From positions 3,782,001 through 3,846,000 of the forward strand of contig NZ_JAABNS010000001.1 of NCBI RefSeq assembly GCF_009928425.1: a stretch of 64,000 nucleotides of DNA, in the 5' to 3' direction. Positions 33,692 through 42,490 of this stretch are shown here, in pieces. Position 1 is the first letter of the stretch. Each line of letters starts with the position of its first letter. Made by a program: the position numbers and the translations under genes. This DNA comes from Pseudarthrobacter sp. ATCC 49987. Its GTDB lineage: Bacteria > Actinomycetota > Actinomycetes > Actinomycetales > Micrococcaceae. Under the pieces are notes generated by a model. The model was not told where the DNA came from. It searched no databases and saw only the letters and a program-made list of their open reading frames with translations.

Positions 33692-34612
33692 CTAAGCGTC
33701 CCGTTGCGGCGCCGTGCGGAGTGCCCACTGCGCCTTGAGCCGGTCGAGACCCTCCTTGCCGACCACAGTCATGGCAGCGTGCTTCAGCAGGGAGCGTCCG
33801 GAATCCAGCGCGATTCGGCGTGGCCGCCCCAGCGCCGCGTCCCTCATGAGGTCAAGGCGGCCGACGTCATCGACGCCGTCCAGCAGGCGTCCGAACGTGC
33901 CGAGATAAGGCGCGGCAGAAACACGTTTCCCGCGGGTCCGGTTGCTGACATTTGAACCGTGAATGACCTGAAGCCAGGCCGGGGCGCCGGCGAGCTCCCT
34001 GACGTTCATCGACTGTCCAAGCAAATTGTGCCAATCGGACCAGCAGGTCCGGGCGGCGTCCCAGTCTTCCCGGACGGAGCAGAAAGCATTTGACCGATCC
34101 CGGCGGAGGTAAAGGGCGCTGCCATTGCGGATAAGACCGTGGGCCAGGTAAATCGCCGTGCGGGTTCCGTCGCTTCCGGCGGCCTGAAGGCGCTCAACGA
34201 AGTCCGAAGCGAGGCCGTCGTCGTTGTCCAGATTGGTGGTCATGAGCTCCCGGCGTCGGGCTCCTGACACTGCCCGCAAATCCTCGAGAAGTTCGCCGCG
34301 GCCGACTTCGGCCCTGTAGATGGGCGTGAATGTGCCGTGGATATTGAGGTCGTCCAGCGACCTGACAAGCCATTCGGGGCTTTGGGGATCGAGGTAGATG
34401 ATCCAGTTGAAGTTCTGGTCTGACTGCTGCAGCACTGATGGAAAGCAATACCGGCGGAACAGCTCCAGCCGCGTACGCAGCCAGCCATCCTTCGCCCGCA
34501 CAACGCTCTCCGCCCCAACCGATGGGAGGTTGAATCTGGTCAGCAGCACGTGATCTACATCGGCGCTGCTCTTAATTCCTTCCGGCGGCCGGAAGGGCCG
34601 GGCTGGGCTCAT
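33692..34612 (-). CDS. Putative rhamnosyltransferase-like glycosyltransferase
   Basis: 306 aa of the Rhamno_transf (DUF3118-like) type: VLLTRFNLPS at the start, WLRTRLELFRRYCFPSV, and the acidic TTNLDNDDGL nucleotide-sugar motif. No membrane helices. It is the last gene of a four-gene operon, overlapping its neighbour by 4 bp. It likely adds a sugar to a surface glycan, with activity and sugar unknown. Confidence 0.7.
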   Translation of the reverse strand: MSPARPFRPPEGIKSSADVDHVLLTRFNLPSVGAESVVRAKDGWLRTRLELFRRYCFPSVLQQSDQNFNWIIYLDPQSPEWLVRSLDDLNIHGTFTPIYRAEVGRGELLEDLRAVSGARRRELMTTNLDNDDGLASDFVERLQAAGSDGTRTAIYLAHGLIRNGSALYLRRDRSNAFCSVREDWDAARTCWSDWHNLLGQSMNVRELAGAPAWLQVIHGSNVSNRTRGKRVSAAPYLGTFGRLLDGVDDVGRLDLMRDAALGRPRRIALDSGRSLLKHAAMTVVGKEGLDRLKAQWALRTAPQRDA

Positions 34613-35757
34613 GGCGTGACTCCTTGAATTATCCCGAGAAACTGGGCCGCCCTGACGTGCCAGGTATGCAGGGAGGCGACGTCGCGTCGCAGATGTCCCA
34701 GGCCGGCCTCCTCGGGGCTGTCCAGGATCCTCCGGACCTGGTTGGCGAATTCAACAGGACCGGATCCGATGACGACAAGTTCGGTGTTGAGCCAGCGGAC
34801 TGCCGGCAGGTCGCTCGCCACGACGGGCATTCCGGAGGCGAGATATTCCAAGGTCTTGAGCGGAAAGCTGGAGCGGTTGAAGGCCGTGTCCGCATAGGGG
34901 GTCAACCCCACACCGATCTCAGCCAGGTGCGGCGCCAGTTCCTGCGCGGGGAGTTCGCCGAGCCACGTAACGTTGGGCGCGGCAAGGAAGGCATCGAGCC
35001 GTCGTCCCGTTTCCGCGTCGCGCTCGGTGCGGGGGCCGATCACGAGCATTGGGATTCCAGCGTCCTGAACGGCTTCGAGCAGCTGCATGTCCAATCGCTC
35101 ATTCAGCTGTCCGATGAGACCGGCATTCCGGCGGCGCGGCGTGCCATGGTCCTGCCGATCCGGAAGATCGCATCCATTCGGGATCACCACGACCGGAGCC
35201 GCCGCGCCGGGTGTCCCCTCCAAGACCGAAGCAAGGTGCGGAGAGACCGTCGCGCACACGTCGGCTGTTCGCAGGTTGTCCCGCAGCTTGTCTTGCACAA
35301 AACGACGGGACAAGTTCATGAGTCCGGCTCCCGCCACCCAATCGTCGGTGACATACAGGACCTTCGGTCCCTCGACCCCCGCGGGAAAACTGCTGATCGG
35401 CGAGGAAAGAATAGTCGCGAAGGGGCGCAACTGACACCGCCGGAGTGCTGTCCTGATGGCGCGACCGAGAAGTACCCTTGCAACGGAGGATGACCCCCAA
35501 CGGGCAAATCCGGGGACCGACAGGGAACGCACCCGAGTGACACCCGGTGCGACGTCCGTGATTTCGACAGTCCGTCGCCCCAGACCCGCCCCCCGCCGAT
35601 TGGCCAGATGAATGGGAAGTGGCGGATCGATCCACAGGACCGGGACGTGGACTGCCAACGCCATGGCGAGCCGGTAGTCGGTTCCGCGCACGTCATCCCA
35701 GCGGCTCCCCGGGACGTAGAGGAGCGTTTCCTGCGCCGCTGTCCGCCGCTGCTTCAT
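34609..35757 (-). CDS. Glycosyltransferase family 4-like protein
   Basis: 382 aa with a two-lobed GT-B layout: N-lobe TLLYVPGSRWDDVRGTDYR, VLYVTDDWVAGAG, then VVVIPNGCDLPD at the domain boundary. The donor-binding end is FPLKTLEYLASGMPVVASDL (the E-x7-E-like motif of GT4). It resembles TuaH/exopolysaccharide transferases. Overlaps both neighbours by 4 bp. Confidence 0.8.
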   Translation of the reverse strand: MKQRRTAAQETLLYVPGSRWDDVRGTDYRLAMALAVHVPVLWIDPPLPIHLANRRGAGLGRRTVEITDVAPGVTRVRSLSVPGFARWGSSSVARVLLGRAIRTALRRCQLRPFATILSSPISSFPAGVEGPKVLYVTDDWVAGAGLMNLSRRFVQDKLRDNLRTADVCATVSPHLASVLEGTPGAAAPVVVIPNGCDLPDRQDHGTPRRRNAGLIGQLNERLDMQLLEAVQDAGIPMLVIGPRTERDAETGRRLDAFLAAPNVTWLGELPAQELAPHLAEIGVGLTPYADTAFNRSSFPLKTLEYLASGMPVVASDLPAVRWLNTELVVIGSGPVEFANQVRRILDSPEEAGLGHLRRDVASLHTWHVRAAQFLGIIQGVTP

Positions 35758-37034
35758 GGTGTTGCCCGCCCTGCAGTGCGGGCCTCAACTGCAGGACCCG
35801 CCTGTCTGCGCCCCGCCACCGGGCGGGAATTGAAATCGTCAGCTGGAGGTGACCCCAGGACCCCGCGCAGCCTTCTGGCCAGTTCGTATTCGACAAACCT
35901 GGCGAGAGCTCCCACCTCCTGCACGATGCTGACTTCCCCGGCTGCTTCGATGGCCTGCTCGTAGAAGTTTTCCAGTACGAGGGCGCCGCGCGTCAACGAG
36001 AACCGTTCCTGAACCGTTGATAGACCGAAGCCGCCCAGCGTCCTGCGGCAGGACTCGTCCGGAAGCAGGCCGCGCAGCAGGTGTGCCAGCCGCTCGGCCC
36101 CGTCCTCCGTGCCGGGGCCGACTCCGTACCAGCCCTGCTCAAGGAAGAGCGGAAGGCTGTCCGGAGTCAGGAGTTCCCAGAAGCCTTTCTCGCCCTGAAC
36201 GATCAGTGGTTTTGCAAAGGCCATTGCCCGCAGCGCCGACCCTCCCATCCCGAGGGCTACATCAGCCACGGCATAGGCCGCCCGGGGATCCCCGAGCTCT
36301 CCGGTGAGCACGATGACCGGCCGACCCCTTGCGGCGTTGACCGCCTGGGCGTGGTTTTCGACGAGCCGCCGTGCCGGACCATCGCCGGCGATGACAAGTT
36401 GAATGGGGAGTTCTTGTGAGAGCATTCCCACGCAGTCGATCGCAGCCAGGATGCCCTCGAGTTTGAGCTCTTTTGCCAGACGCGTCACGAGAACCACCGT
36501 GTAGGCGGCCGGATCCAGGTCCCACTTACCGCGGAACTCCTGTTCGGCGACGTCCAGCGACGGATTGTTGGCATCAAGGTCCACCGGCGGTTCCAGAAGC
36601 GCGGCAAAGGTCCGACCGAACTCCTGCTCCGCCGTCACGATCTCCTGGGTGCCCACCAGAATCGGCATCGACTTGGGAATGAACGGTGCCACGGCCATTG
36701 ACATCACCGTTGCCACGGCCGCAGTGCCTGGCGACCGCCGGGAGGCAATGAGGCCTTCCAGCGCAGGCGGCCATTCGTAGCCGTGGATGACGTCGATCTT
36801 TCGTTCCCGGGCAAGGCGAACCAGTGCCTTCACCACCGAGGGGGTCGGCCTGTGATGGGGTTCCGGAGATGGAACAAACTCCAGCCCCGACTCCTCGATG
36901 CGCCGGTTCAGCGGCCCCGGACGTCCGAAGACGATGACCTCGTGACCCAGCCGCTGCACCGCAGCCGCGAGTTCGATGGCGTTCAATTGGCTGCCGCCGA
37001 TCCCCAGATCGTGCGGGTATACGAGAATTTTCAT
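35754..37034 (-). CDS. Glycosyltransferase (GT4-type)
   Basis: 426 aa. N-terminal GT-B start KILVYPHDLGIGGSQLNAIE is classic for GT4. C-lobe shows VVLVTRLAKELKLEG and DVALGMGGSALRAMAFAKPL. ATG overlaps the flippase stop (ATGA) and has SD GGAGG seven bases away. Sugar unknown. Confidence 0.82.
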   Translation of the reverse strand: MKILVYPHDLGIGGSQLNAIELAAAVQRLGHEVIVFGRPGPLNRRIEESGLEFVPSPEPHHRPTPSVVKALVRLARERKIDVIHGYEWPPALEGLIASRRSPGTAAVATVMSMAVAPFIPKSMPILVGTQEIVTAEQEFGRTFAALLEPPVDLDANNPSLDVAEQEFRGKWDLDPAAYTVVLVTRLAKELKLEGILAAIDCVGMLSQELPIQLVIAGDGPARRLVENHAQAVNAARGRPVIVLTGELGDPRAAYAVADVALGMGGSALRAMAFAKPLIVQGEKGFWELLTPDSLPLFLEQGWYGVGPGTEDGAERLAHLLRGLLPDESCRRTLGGFGLSTVQERFSLTRGALVLENFYEQAIEAAGEVSIVQEVGALARFVEYELARRLRGVLGSPPADDFNSRPVAGRRQAGPAVEARTAGRATP

Positions 37035-38491
37035 ACTGTCGCCTCCACTGTGGCGGCCTTTCCGATGGATCGGAGCTCTTTAATGCGGTCCCGTTGCAGG
37101 TACAACAACCCGGCTGTCACCAGTGCCGCGATTGTCCCGGCGGTGACAAGCGCTGCGAGGTGATCGGTGACCGTCATCGCCAGGATGCGCGCTGCTGCGC
37201 CCGTAACCAGACCTGCTGCGAAGGGTAAACGGATCTTCGCCAAAATTCCCCTGAGGGCCAGCCCGTTCACCCGTAACTTCCACAGGTACAGGGGTAGAAC
37301 CACGCATCCTGTCACGGCCGCCTGTGCAGCAGCGAGTCCACCCAGCCCTCCCCAGGAGGCCCCGGCCACGAGGGCGGGAACCAACACCAGCAGGCTTCCG
37401 GCCTGCACGGTGAAGACCGTCCCGGACTTGCCCAGGACCACGAGGTAGTCGTAGACGAGATCGCAGAATACTTTGCAGGACGCGGCGACGACGAGCCAGG
37501 AAATTGCGGTCGCTGCCGCCACCCACGCCGCGCCGTAGACGAATTCCACTAATGGCACCGCGATTCCGGCCACGAAGAGAATCACCGGGAGCGTGGCGGC
37601 TGCCAACACCACCACAATGGCCTCCAAGGCTGAATCCATGCGTGGCCGGTTGTGCTGCAATGCGGAGAAGGCCGAGGGCGCCACTCTGCGGAGCGGTTGC
37701 GCGAAGATACTCACCGGCCAGTTGGAGAGGTTGAAAGCCAACACGTAGAACGCCAGGACCGTCGACCCCAGAACTGCCCCGGCCGTGAGTTGGTCCGCAT
37801 AGCCGATAGCGAAGAAGATGACGCTTGTCCCGGCCAGCGGCAGCCCGAAGCGCAAGAGGGGCCCAAGCAGCGAGCGGTCCAGTCCGAACCGGTAGGGCAA
37901 TGGTGAAGCCGCCAGAAACATCACCCCGGAGACCAGACTGCCCGCGAGCCTGCCTGCCGCCAGCGCCATGGCTCCCATCCCCGTGAGGGCAAGCACCACG
38001 GAGAGGACAGCGCCGATCCAGACATTGGCTTGGTCGATCCACAGCCGTTCCTTCTCCCTGAAGTCGCGCTGCAGCAGGGCCGACGGCGAGGCAACAATCC
38101 CGTTGACGAAGACACTCAGAATCAGGATCCGCACGACATCGGTGGCGCCTGGATCTCCCATTGCCGTGGTGAAGACCGGAGCGGCGGCCATCGCGGCAGT
38201 GCAGAACAAAGTGCTGCCGGCGACGGAAATTGTGTTGACCGTGGGCACGATCCTGGCTGGATCCTCGGGCCAACGAACAATTGCGAGGGAGACACCAAGT
38301 TCGTTGAAACTCAGTACGGCCATGAGGGCGACCATGGCGACGGCAAAAGTGCCAAAGGATTCGGGGCCCAGCACGCGAGCCAGGACTATTCCTATGCCGA
38401 GCGTGCCGAGCCGTGAGACAACAGTATTGAGCAGACCCCAGCCAAAAGCATTCGAGGCGCCGGTCATCCGGGTACCGATGGCCGCCTTCAT
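37031..38491 (-). CDS. Polysaccharide flippase (Wzx-like, MOP superfamily)
   Basis: 486 aa from ATG 38491; ATG 38551 in the same frame is an alternative and both have poor SDs. About 13-14 membrane helices, beginning GWGLLNTVVSRLGTLGIGIV with VLARVLGPESFGTFAVA, the usual first loop of Wzx/O-antigen flippases. It would move lipid-linked saccharides across the membrane for the three glycosyltransferases encoded after it. No polymerase or ligase is in the operon, so polymer assembly must use genes elsewhere. Confidence 0.82.
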   Translation of the reverse strand: MKAAIGTRMTGASNAFGWGLLNTVVSRLGTLGIGIVLARVLGPESFGTFAVAMVALMAVLSFNELGVSLAIVRWPEDPARIVPTVNTISVAGSTLFCTAAMAAAPVFTTAMGDPGATDVVRILILSVFVNGIVASPSALLQRDFREKERLWIDQANVWIGAVLSVVLALTGMGAMALAAGRLAGSLVSGVMFLAASPLPYRFGLDRSLLGPLLRFGLPLAGTSVIFFAIGYADQLTAGAVLGSTVLAFYVLAFNLSNWPVSIFAQPLRRVAPSAFSALQHNRPRMDSALEAIVVVLAAATLPVILFVAGIAVPLVEFVYGAAWVAAATAISWLVVAASCKVFCDLVYDYLVVLGKSGTVFTVQAGSLLVLVPALVAGASWGGLGGLAAAQAAVTGCVVLPLYLWKLRVNGLALRGILAKIRLPFAAGLVTGAAARILAMTVTDHLAALVTAGTIAALVTAGLLYLQRDRIKELRSIGKAATVEATV

Positions 38492-38868
38492 GACCGTCCC
38501 AGTGCAGCCGCTAAACGTCGATCGAACCAAACCACGGGCGCCCCTATTCATCCCCAAGAGACCATTCAGCCGGGATTCCTGCTGCTTCGTGATGAGAGAA
38601 CCGGATCCCGAACTGACGTATTCACCTCCGCACGCCAACGCCAACTGCAAAACGAAGGCCCGGGTCACGCTCGGGGTTGGAGCGAAAGCCCTGACCAAAT
38701 GGCTGTGCTTTTGCAAATATAGGCCGGGCGTCCGTCGGGGGACTAGGCCGCACGGATAGTCGAGTAGGGCATCGACTGAAGTCGAGTAGTTTTCGTGTTC
38801 ACTACTCGTATTCGTTCCGGAAAGCCTCCAGCAGCGGTGGCCGGGGAGCGCTGTCGGCCGTCGTCCCC
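38492..38868. other. Non-coding stretch upstream of the glycan operon, with TCGAGTAG repeats
   Basis: No gene is supported here, although the flippase frame stays open through it. TCGAGTAG lies at 38760-38767 and 38782-38789, and CGAGTAGT-N10-ACTACTCG forms an inverted pair at 38783-38808. AT content is higher than in the flanks (TTTTGCAAATATAGG near 38710). This probably holds the operon's promoter on the minus strand. Confidence 0.45.
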
Positions 38869-39552
38869 TTAGAAGGCCAGGCCGATCACAAGGCTGATGG
38901 TCGTGGCCAGGATGACGGTGCCAAACAGGTAGGACAGCAGGCTGTGTTTGAGCGCTTCGGCCCGGATGCCATGGTTCTGCAGGGCAGTGTCCGAAACCTG
39001 GTAGGTCATGCCGAGGCTCGTGGCGAGGTAGGCGAAGTCGGTGTACTGCGGGCGGCGTTCCTGGTTGAAGTCGATGCCACCCACTCCCGCCCCGGCCTTC
39101 CCGCCCGTGCTGTAGTAGAGCTCGGCGTAGCGCAGCGTGAAGAGCGTCTGCACCAGCAGCCAGGACAGGGCCACCGACGCCAGGGCCAGCAGCCCGCCGC
39201 CGAAACGGGACCCGCCGTCGCTGGCATGGGAATCGACGACGACGGCGGCCACCGCGCCGAGGCTGGCGACGTTGGCCGCCAGAATCAGCAGGTCGGTGAT
39301 ACTCCGGGACGGGTCCTCCGCGGTGGCATGCGCCCGGGTTTCGGCGGGGTCGAAACGACCGATCGCCGTCCAGACCCACACAACATAGGTCAACGAGGCC
39401 GTGCCCCAGCCGACAGCCGGAGCCTCCACCCAGTGCCCGGCCAGGCCGGACGCCGTGGCCGCGAGCAGCCCGGCGAGGAGCATTGCCGCCAGGCGCAGCC
39501 GGCTGCGCCGGATCGGCCGGGCGTTGCGGCGGAAAGAGGAACCCGTGTTCAT
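38869..39552 (-). CDS. DUF1345 membrane protein
   Basis: 227 aa from ATG 39552; ATG 39582 is also possible. Five to six helices and the family words DPAETRAHATAEDPSRS, FTLRYAELYYS and DFAYLATSLGMTYQVSDT. Members are conserved membrane proteins of unknown function. It is alone between the glycan operon and rpsF. Confidence 0.8.
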   Translation of the reverse strand: MNTGSSFRRNARPIRRSRLRLAAMLLAGLLAATASGLAGHWVEAPAVGWGTASLTYVVWVWTAIGRFDPAETRAHATAEDPSRSITDLLILAANVASLGAVAAVVVDSHASDGGSRFGGGLLALASVALSWLLVQTLFTLRYAELYYSTGGKAGAGVGGIDFNQERRPQYTDFAYLATSLGMTYQVSDTALQNHGIRAEALKHSLLSYLFGTVILATTISLVIGLAF

Positions 39553-39744
39553 TCCCCGATCATGGCACAGGGTTTTCCACATGGAGGCCAGCGTGGCTTC
39601 CGGCACCAGCCGGCCGCGCCTACGCTGGGCAGGCATGGAATCGCCGGATCCGGTCCCGATGCACTAAGCTATTGAAGTCTGTGCTGCGCCCTGCCCCCGT
39701 TCCTGGGGGTGCTGCGGGCACATGGCACCGCAAATGAACCTCCT

Positions 39745-39763
39745 GTTACGGAAATGCCGTAAC
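39745..39763 (+). promoter_or_regulatory. Perfect hairpin in the rpsF leader
   Basis: GTTACGG-AAATG-CCGTAAC is followed by CG just before the rpsF SD. A second possible stem, CCCCC-N6-GGGGG, lies near 39695-39715. Many rpsF leaders carry an S6:S18 recognition hairpin with a CCG element for autoregulation; this could be the local form, but the fold is unproven. Confidence 0.4.
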
Positions 39764-39792
39764 CGCTTAGCCCAAAGGAGGTGGGTTCACAT

Positions 39793-40098
39793 ATGCGTCC
39801 TTACGAATTGATGGTAATCATCGACCCCGAGGTCGAAGAGCGTACCGTTGAGCCAACGCTTCAGAAGTTCCTGAACGTCATCACGACCGATGGTGGAACC
39901 ATCGAAAAGGTTGACATCTGGGGCCGCCGTCGCCTGGCCTACGAAATCCAGAAGAAGTCTGAAGGTATCTACGCCGTGGTGAATTTCACCGCTGAGCCGG
40001 CTACCGCCAAGGAACTTGATCGCCAGTTGAGCCTCAATGAGACCATCATGCGCACCAAGATCACCCGCCCCGAAGTACAGAAGGTTGTTGCTGAGTAA
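39793..40098 (+). CDS. rpsF: 30S ribosomal protein S6
   Basis: 101 aa. [20 protein letters not shown] is the standard start, and [20 protein letters not shown] the conserved core. Start ATG 39793 follows AAAGGAGGTG at nine bases. First gene of rpsF-ssb-rpsR-rplI; partners S18 on the small subunit. Confidence 0.98.
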   Translation: MRPYELMVIIDPEVEERTVEPTLQKFLNVITTDGGTIEKVDIWGRRRLAYEIQKKSEGIYAVVNFTAEPATAKELDRQLSLNETIMRTKITRPEVQKVVAE

Positions 40099-40153
40099 TT
40101 TCAGCTCCCGATTTTCACTCTTCACCCCGCAGGAACGAACAAGGAGGCAGTAG

Positions 40154-40747
40154 ATGGCAGGCGAAACCACTATTACGGTCATCGGTAATCTCACCAATGA
40201 CCCCGAACTGAGGTTCACACCGTCAGGTTCGGCAGTAGCGAATTTCACCATCGCGTCTACTCCCCGCACCTTCGACCGCCAGTCCAATGAGTGGAAGGAC
40301 GGGGAAACCCTGTTCCTCCGCGCGTCGGTATGGCGTGAAGCAGCCGAGAACGTCGCCGAATCCCTGACCAAGGGCATGCGCGTGATCGTTTCCGGCCGGC
40401 TGAAGAGCCGTTCCTACGAAACGAAGGAAGGCGAGAAGCGCACCGTTATCGAGCTTGAGGTCGATGAAATCGGCCCCAGCCTGCGCTACGCCAACGCCAA
40501 GGTCAACCGCACCCAGCGCTCCGGCGGTGGGGGTGCCGGCAACGGTGCCCAGGGTGGCTTCGGCGGCGGCAACAGTGGTGGCGGCTTCGGTGGCGGCTCT
40601 GGTGGAAACCAGGGCGGCGGCAACTCGGGTGGAACCTGGGGCGGCAACCAGCCCGCACAGCAGCAGGATGACCCCTGGGCCACGCCCGGTGTCAGCAATG
40701 CAGGCGGCGGCTGGGGCAACGGCCCGGATTCCGAACCTCCCTTCTAA
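40154..40747 (+). CDS. ssb: Single-stranded DNA-binding protein
   Basis: 197 aa. OB fold at residues 1-110 ([39 protein letters not shown]). A Gly/Asn-rich spacer occupies 120-170. The acidic C-terminal tip DSEPPF binds replication and repair partners. SD AAGGAGG lies upstream. Housekeeping replication protein between S6 and S18 genes, as in most actinobacteria. Confidence 0.97.
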   Translation: MAGETTITVIGNLTNDPELRFTPSGSAVANFTIASTPRTFDRQSNEWKDGETLFLRASVWREAAENVAESLTKGMRVIVSGRLKSRSYETKEGEKRTVIELEVDEIGPSLRYANAKVNRTQRSGGGGAGNGAQGGFGGGNSGGGFGGGSGGNQGGGNSGGTWGGNQPAQQQDDPWATPGVSNAGGGWGNGPDSEPPF

Positions 40748-40827
40748 ACAACATCTAAGGTTCGACGACGGAACCCGCCGGACGCCGCAAGGCGGACGTG
40801 CGCTGACCGGCGTCGGATCACCACCAT

Positions 40828-40849
40828 CCCGTGGATCAATATCCACGGG
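40828..40849 (+). promoter_or_regulatory. Perfect 9-bp hairpin upstream of rpsR
   Basis: CCCGTGGAT-CAAT-ATCCACGGG lies 23 bases before the rpsR start, outside its SD (AGGAGCTCC). No T-run follows. It may be an attenuation, processing or mRNA-stability element within the ribosomal operon. Confidence 0.5.
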
Positions 40850-40872
40850 CTCCATCGAATAGGAGCTCCACG

Positions 40873-41112
40873 ATGGCTAAGGCTGAACTCCGTAAGCCCA
40901 AACCAAAGTCCAACCCCTTGAAGGCCGCTGACATCACTGTCATCGACTACAAGGACGTAGCATTGCTGCGCAAGTTCATCTCCGACCGCGGAAAGATCCG
41001 CGCCCGTCGCGTCACCGGCGTCACGGTGCAGGAACAGCGCAAGATCGCACAGGCAATCAAGAACGCCCGCGAAGTTGCTCTGCTGCCTTACTCCGGCGCT
41101 GGCCGCGGCTAA
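40873..41112 (+). CDS. rpsR: 30S ribosomal protein S18
   Basis: 79 aa. [20 protein letters not shown] and [20 protein letters not shown] are diagnostic. No cysteine ligands are present, so this is the zinc-free form. Start ATG 40873 follows AGGAGC. Confidence 0.97.
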   Translation: MAKAELRKPKPKSNPLKAADITVIDYKDVALLRKFISDRGKIRARRVTGVTVQEQRKIAQAIKNAREVALLPYSGAGRG

Positions 41113-41129
41113 GGAAGGGATTAACTAAC

Positions 41130-41582
41130 ATGGCAAAGCTCATTCTGACCCACGAAGTAACCGGTCTCGGTGCTGCAGGCGATGTTGTCGAGGTCAAGGA
41201 CGGTTACGCACGTAACTACCTGCTGCCCCGCAACTTCGCCCTGACTTGGTCCAAGGGTGGCGAGAAGCAGGTTGAGTCCATCAAGACTGCCCGCGCCGCC
41301 CGCGAGCACGCTTCCCTGGAAGATGCTCAGAAGCAGGCCGCTGCACTCTCCGCCAAGCCGGTCAAGCTCGTTGTCAAGGCTGGCGAGACCGGACGCCTGT
41401 TCGGCACCGTCAAGCAGGGCGACGTGGCCGACGCTGTTGAGGCCGCAGGCCTTGGCCGCATCGACAAGCGCAAGGTTGAACTGCCGACGCACATCAAGTC
41501 GGTTGGTTCCTACCAGGCACACGTCCGCCTCCACGCCGACGTTGCCGCTGTGATCGAACTCGACGTAGTCGCAGGCAAGTAG
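41130..41582 (+). CDS. rplI: 50S ribosomal protein L9
   Basis: 150 aa. Begins [20 protein letters not shown], then [14 protein letters not shown], the rRNA-binding N-domain; central helix rich in Ala/Lys and a C-terminal domain ([20 protein letters not shown]). Last gene of the operon. Confidence 0.97.
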   Translation: MAKLILTHEVTGLGAAGDVVEVKDGYARNYLLPRNFALTWSKGGEKQVESIKTARAAREHASLEDAQKQAAALSAKPVKLVVKAGETGRLFGTVKQGDVADAVEAAGLGRIDKRKVELPTHIKSVGSYQAHVRLHADVAAVIELDVVAGK

Positions 41583-41613
41583 CCCTCACCGGCTCCGCAG
41601 TCCTGAACTGCTG

Positions 41614-41663
41614 GAAGGCCCCCGCCTTTGGATTCCTCTTGGGAACCGGATGCGGGGGCCTTC
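41614..41663 (+). terminator. Terminator-like hairpin after rplI
   Basis: GAAGGCCCCCGC (41614-41625) pairs perfectly with GCGGGGGCCTTC (41652-41663) across a 26-base loop. The T-run is poor. It separates the ribosomal operon from the convergent DUF1801 gene. Confidence 0.65.
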
Positions 41664-41674
41664 TGCGTTAACTC

Positions 41675-42109
41675 TCATTCGTGGTGCAATTCCGTCGTCA
41701 CGTACCGGTAGCCGTTCCGGATCAGTTCGGTGAGCACTGCCTCGTCAACGTCGTCGAGCTTGTTGATGTAGAGACACCCGGCGCCGGTCTTGTGTTTTCC
41801 CAGCCGTGCCAGCAGCCCGGCGGACTCCGGCCCATAGCTCAGCCCGTAGAGCGACAGGCTGGCTTTCCGCGGTGAGAAGCCGACGGCGGGCGCGTCGCCT
41901 TCGCGCCCGGTTGCGTATTTGTAGTGGTACCGGCCGTAGCCCACAATCGTGGGGCCCCACATCTCGGCAGGCTGCCCCGTGATCCCGGACATCAGTTCGA
42001 GCAGCCGGTACCCGTCCCGGCGTCGGACGGGATGCTCGACGGCGGACAGCAACTCCTCAACGGACGCGCCCGTTGCTCTGGTCTTGTTGTGGGTCTTGTT
42101 CACGGCCAT
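41675..42109 (-). CDS. DUF1801 domain protein
   Basis: 144 aa. Family marks are MWGPTIVGYGRYHYKY, AVGFSPRKASLSLYG and CLYINKLDDVDEAVL. Soluble, single domain, function unknown. Divergent from the broken phzF gene with a 65-bp gap. Confidence 0.8.
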   Translation of the reverse strand: MAVNKTHNKTRATGASVEELLSAVEHPVRRRDGYRLLELMSGITGQPAEMWGPTIVGYGRYHYKYATGREGDAPAVGFSPRKASLSLYGLSYGPESAGLLARLGKHKTGAGCLYINKLDDVDEAVLTELIRNGYRYVTTELHHE

Positions 42110-42174
42110 GCGGGCAGTCTTGCAGACGGCGGCAGCCTTGTCAGCCGGAACGGTGCCGGTGATAGCCTGCGGCA

Positions 42175-42490
42175 GTGACTTCGATTACGGCACCGGTGCC
42201 CCGCCTTCGCCCTTTCGCCCAGGTGGACGTCTTTACTGACGTGCCCTACCGGGGCAACCCGCTGGCCGTCGTCGTCGACGCAGCGGGCCTCTCCACCGGT
42301 GTGATGCAACAGTTCGCCAACTGGACGAACCTCTCCGAGACCACGTTCCTGCTGCCGCCCACCGACCCCGGCGCCGACTACCGGGTCAGGATCTTCACGG
42401 GCAGCGAGGAGTTCCCTTTTGCAGGCCACCCGAAGCTCGGCTCGGCGCATGCCTGGCTTGAAGCCGGCGGCATCCCCCGGCAGGAACGGG
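42175..42490 (+). pseudogene. 5' half of an interrupted PhzF-family gene
   Basis: GTG start. About 105 residues match the N-terminal half of PhzF epimerases: AQVDVFTDVPYRGNPLAVVV, NWTNLSETTFLLPP with the catalytic-region Glu, and GSEEFPFAGHPKLGSAHAWL. Similarity stops at GGIPRQER, just where a minus-strand gene's stop codon begins, and the missing half resumes at about 48490. The remaining reading frame into the insert is not PhzF-like. Confidence 0.8.

Noticed and set aside
38492..39379. Flippase frame extended upstream to 39379 (782 codons)
   Set aside because: The extra 296 residues lack hydrophobic helices, overlap the DUF1345 gene on the same strand in another frame, and would precede the normal Wzx N-terminus. 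Only the part from 38491 is supported.
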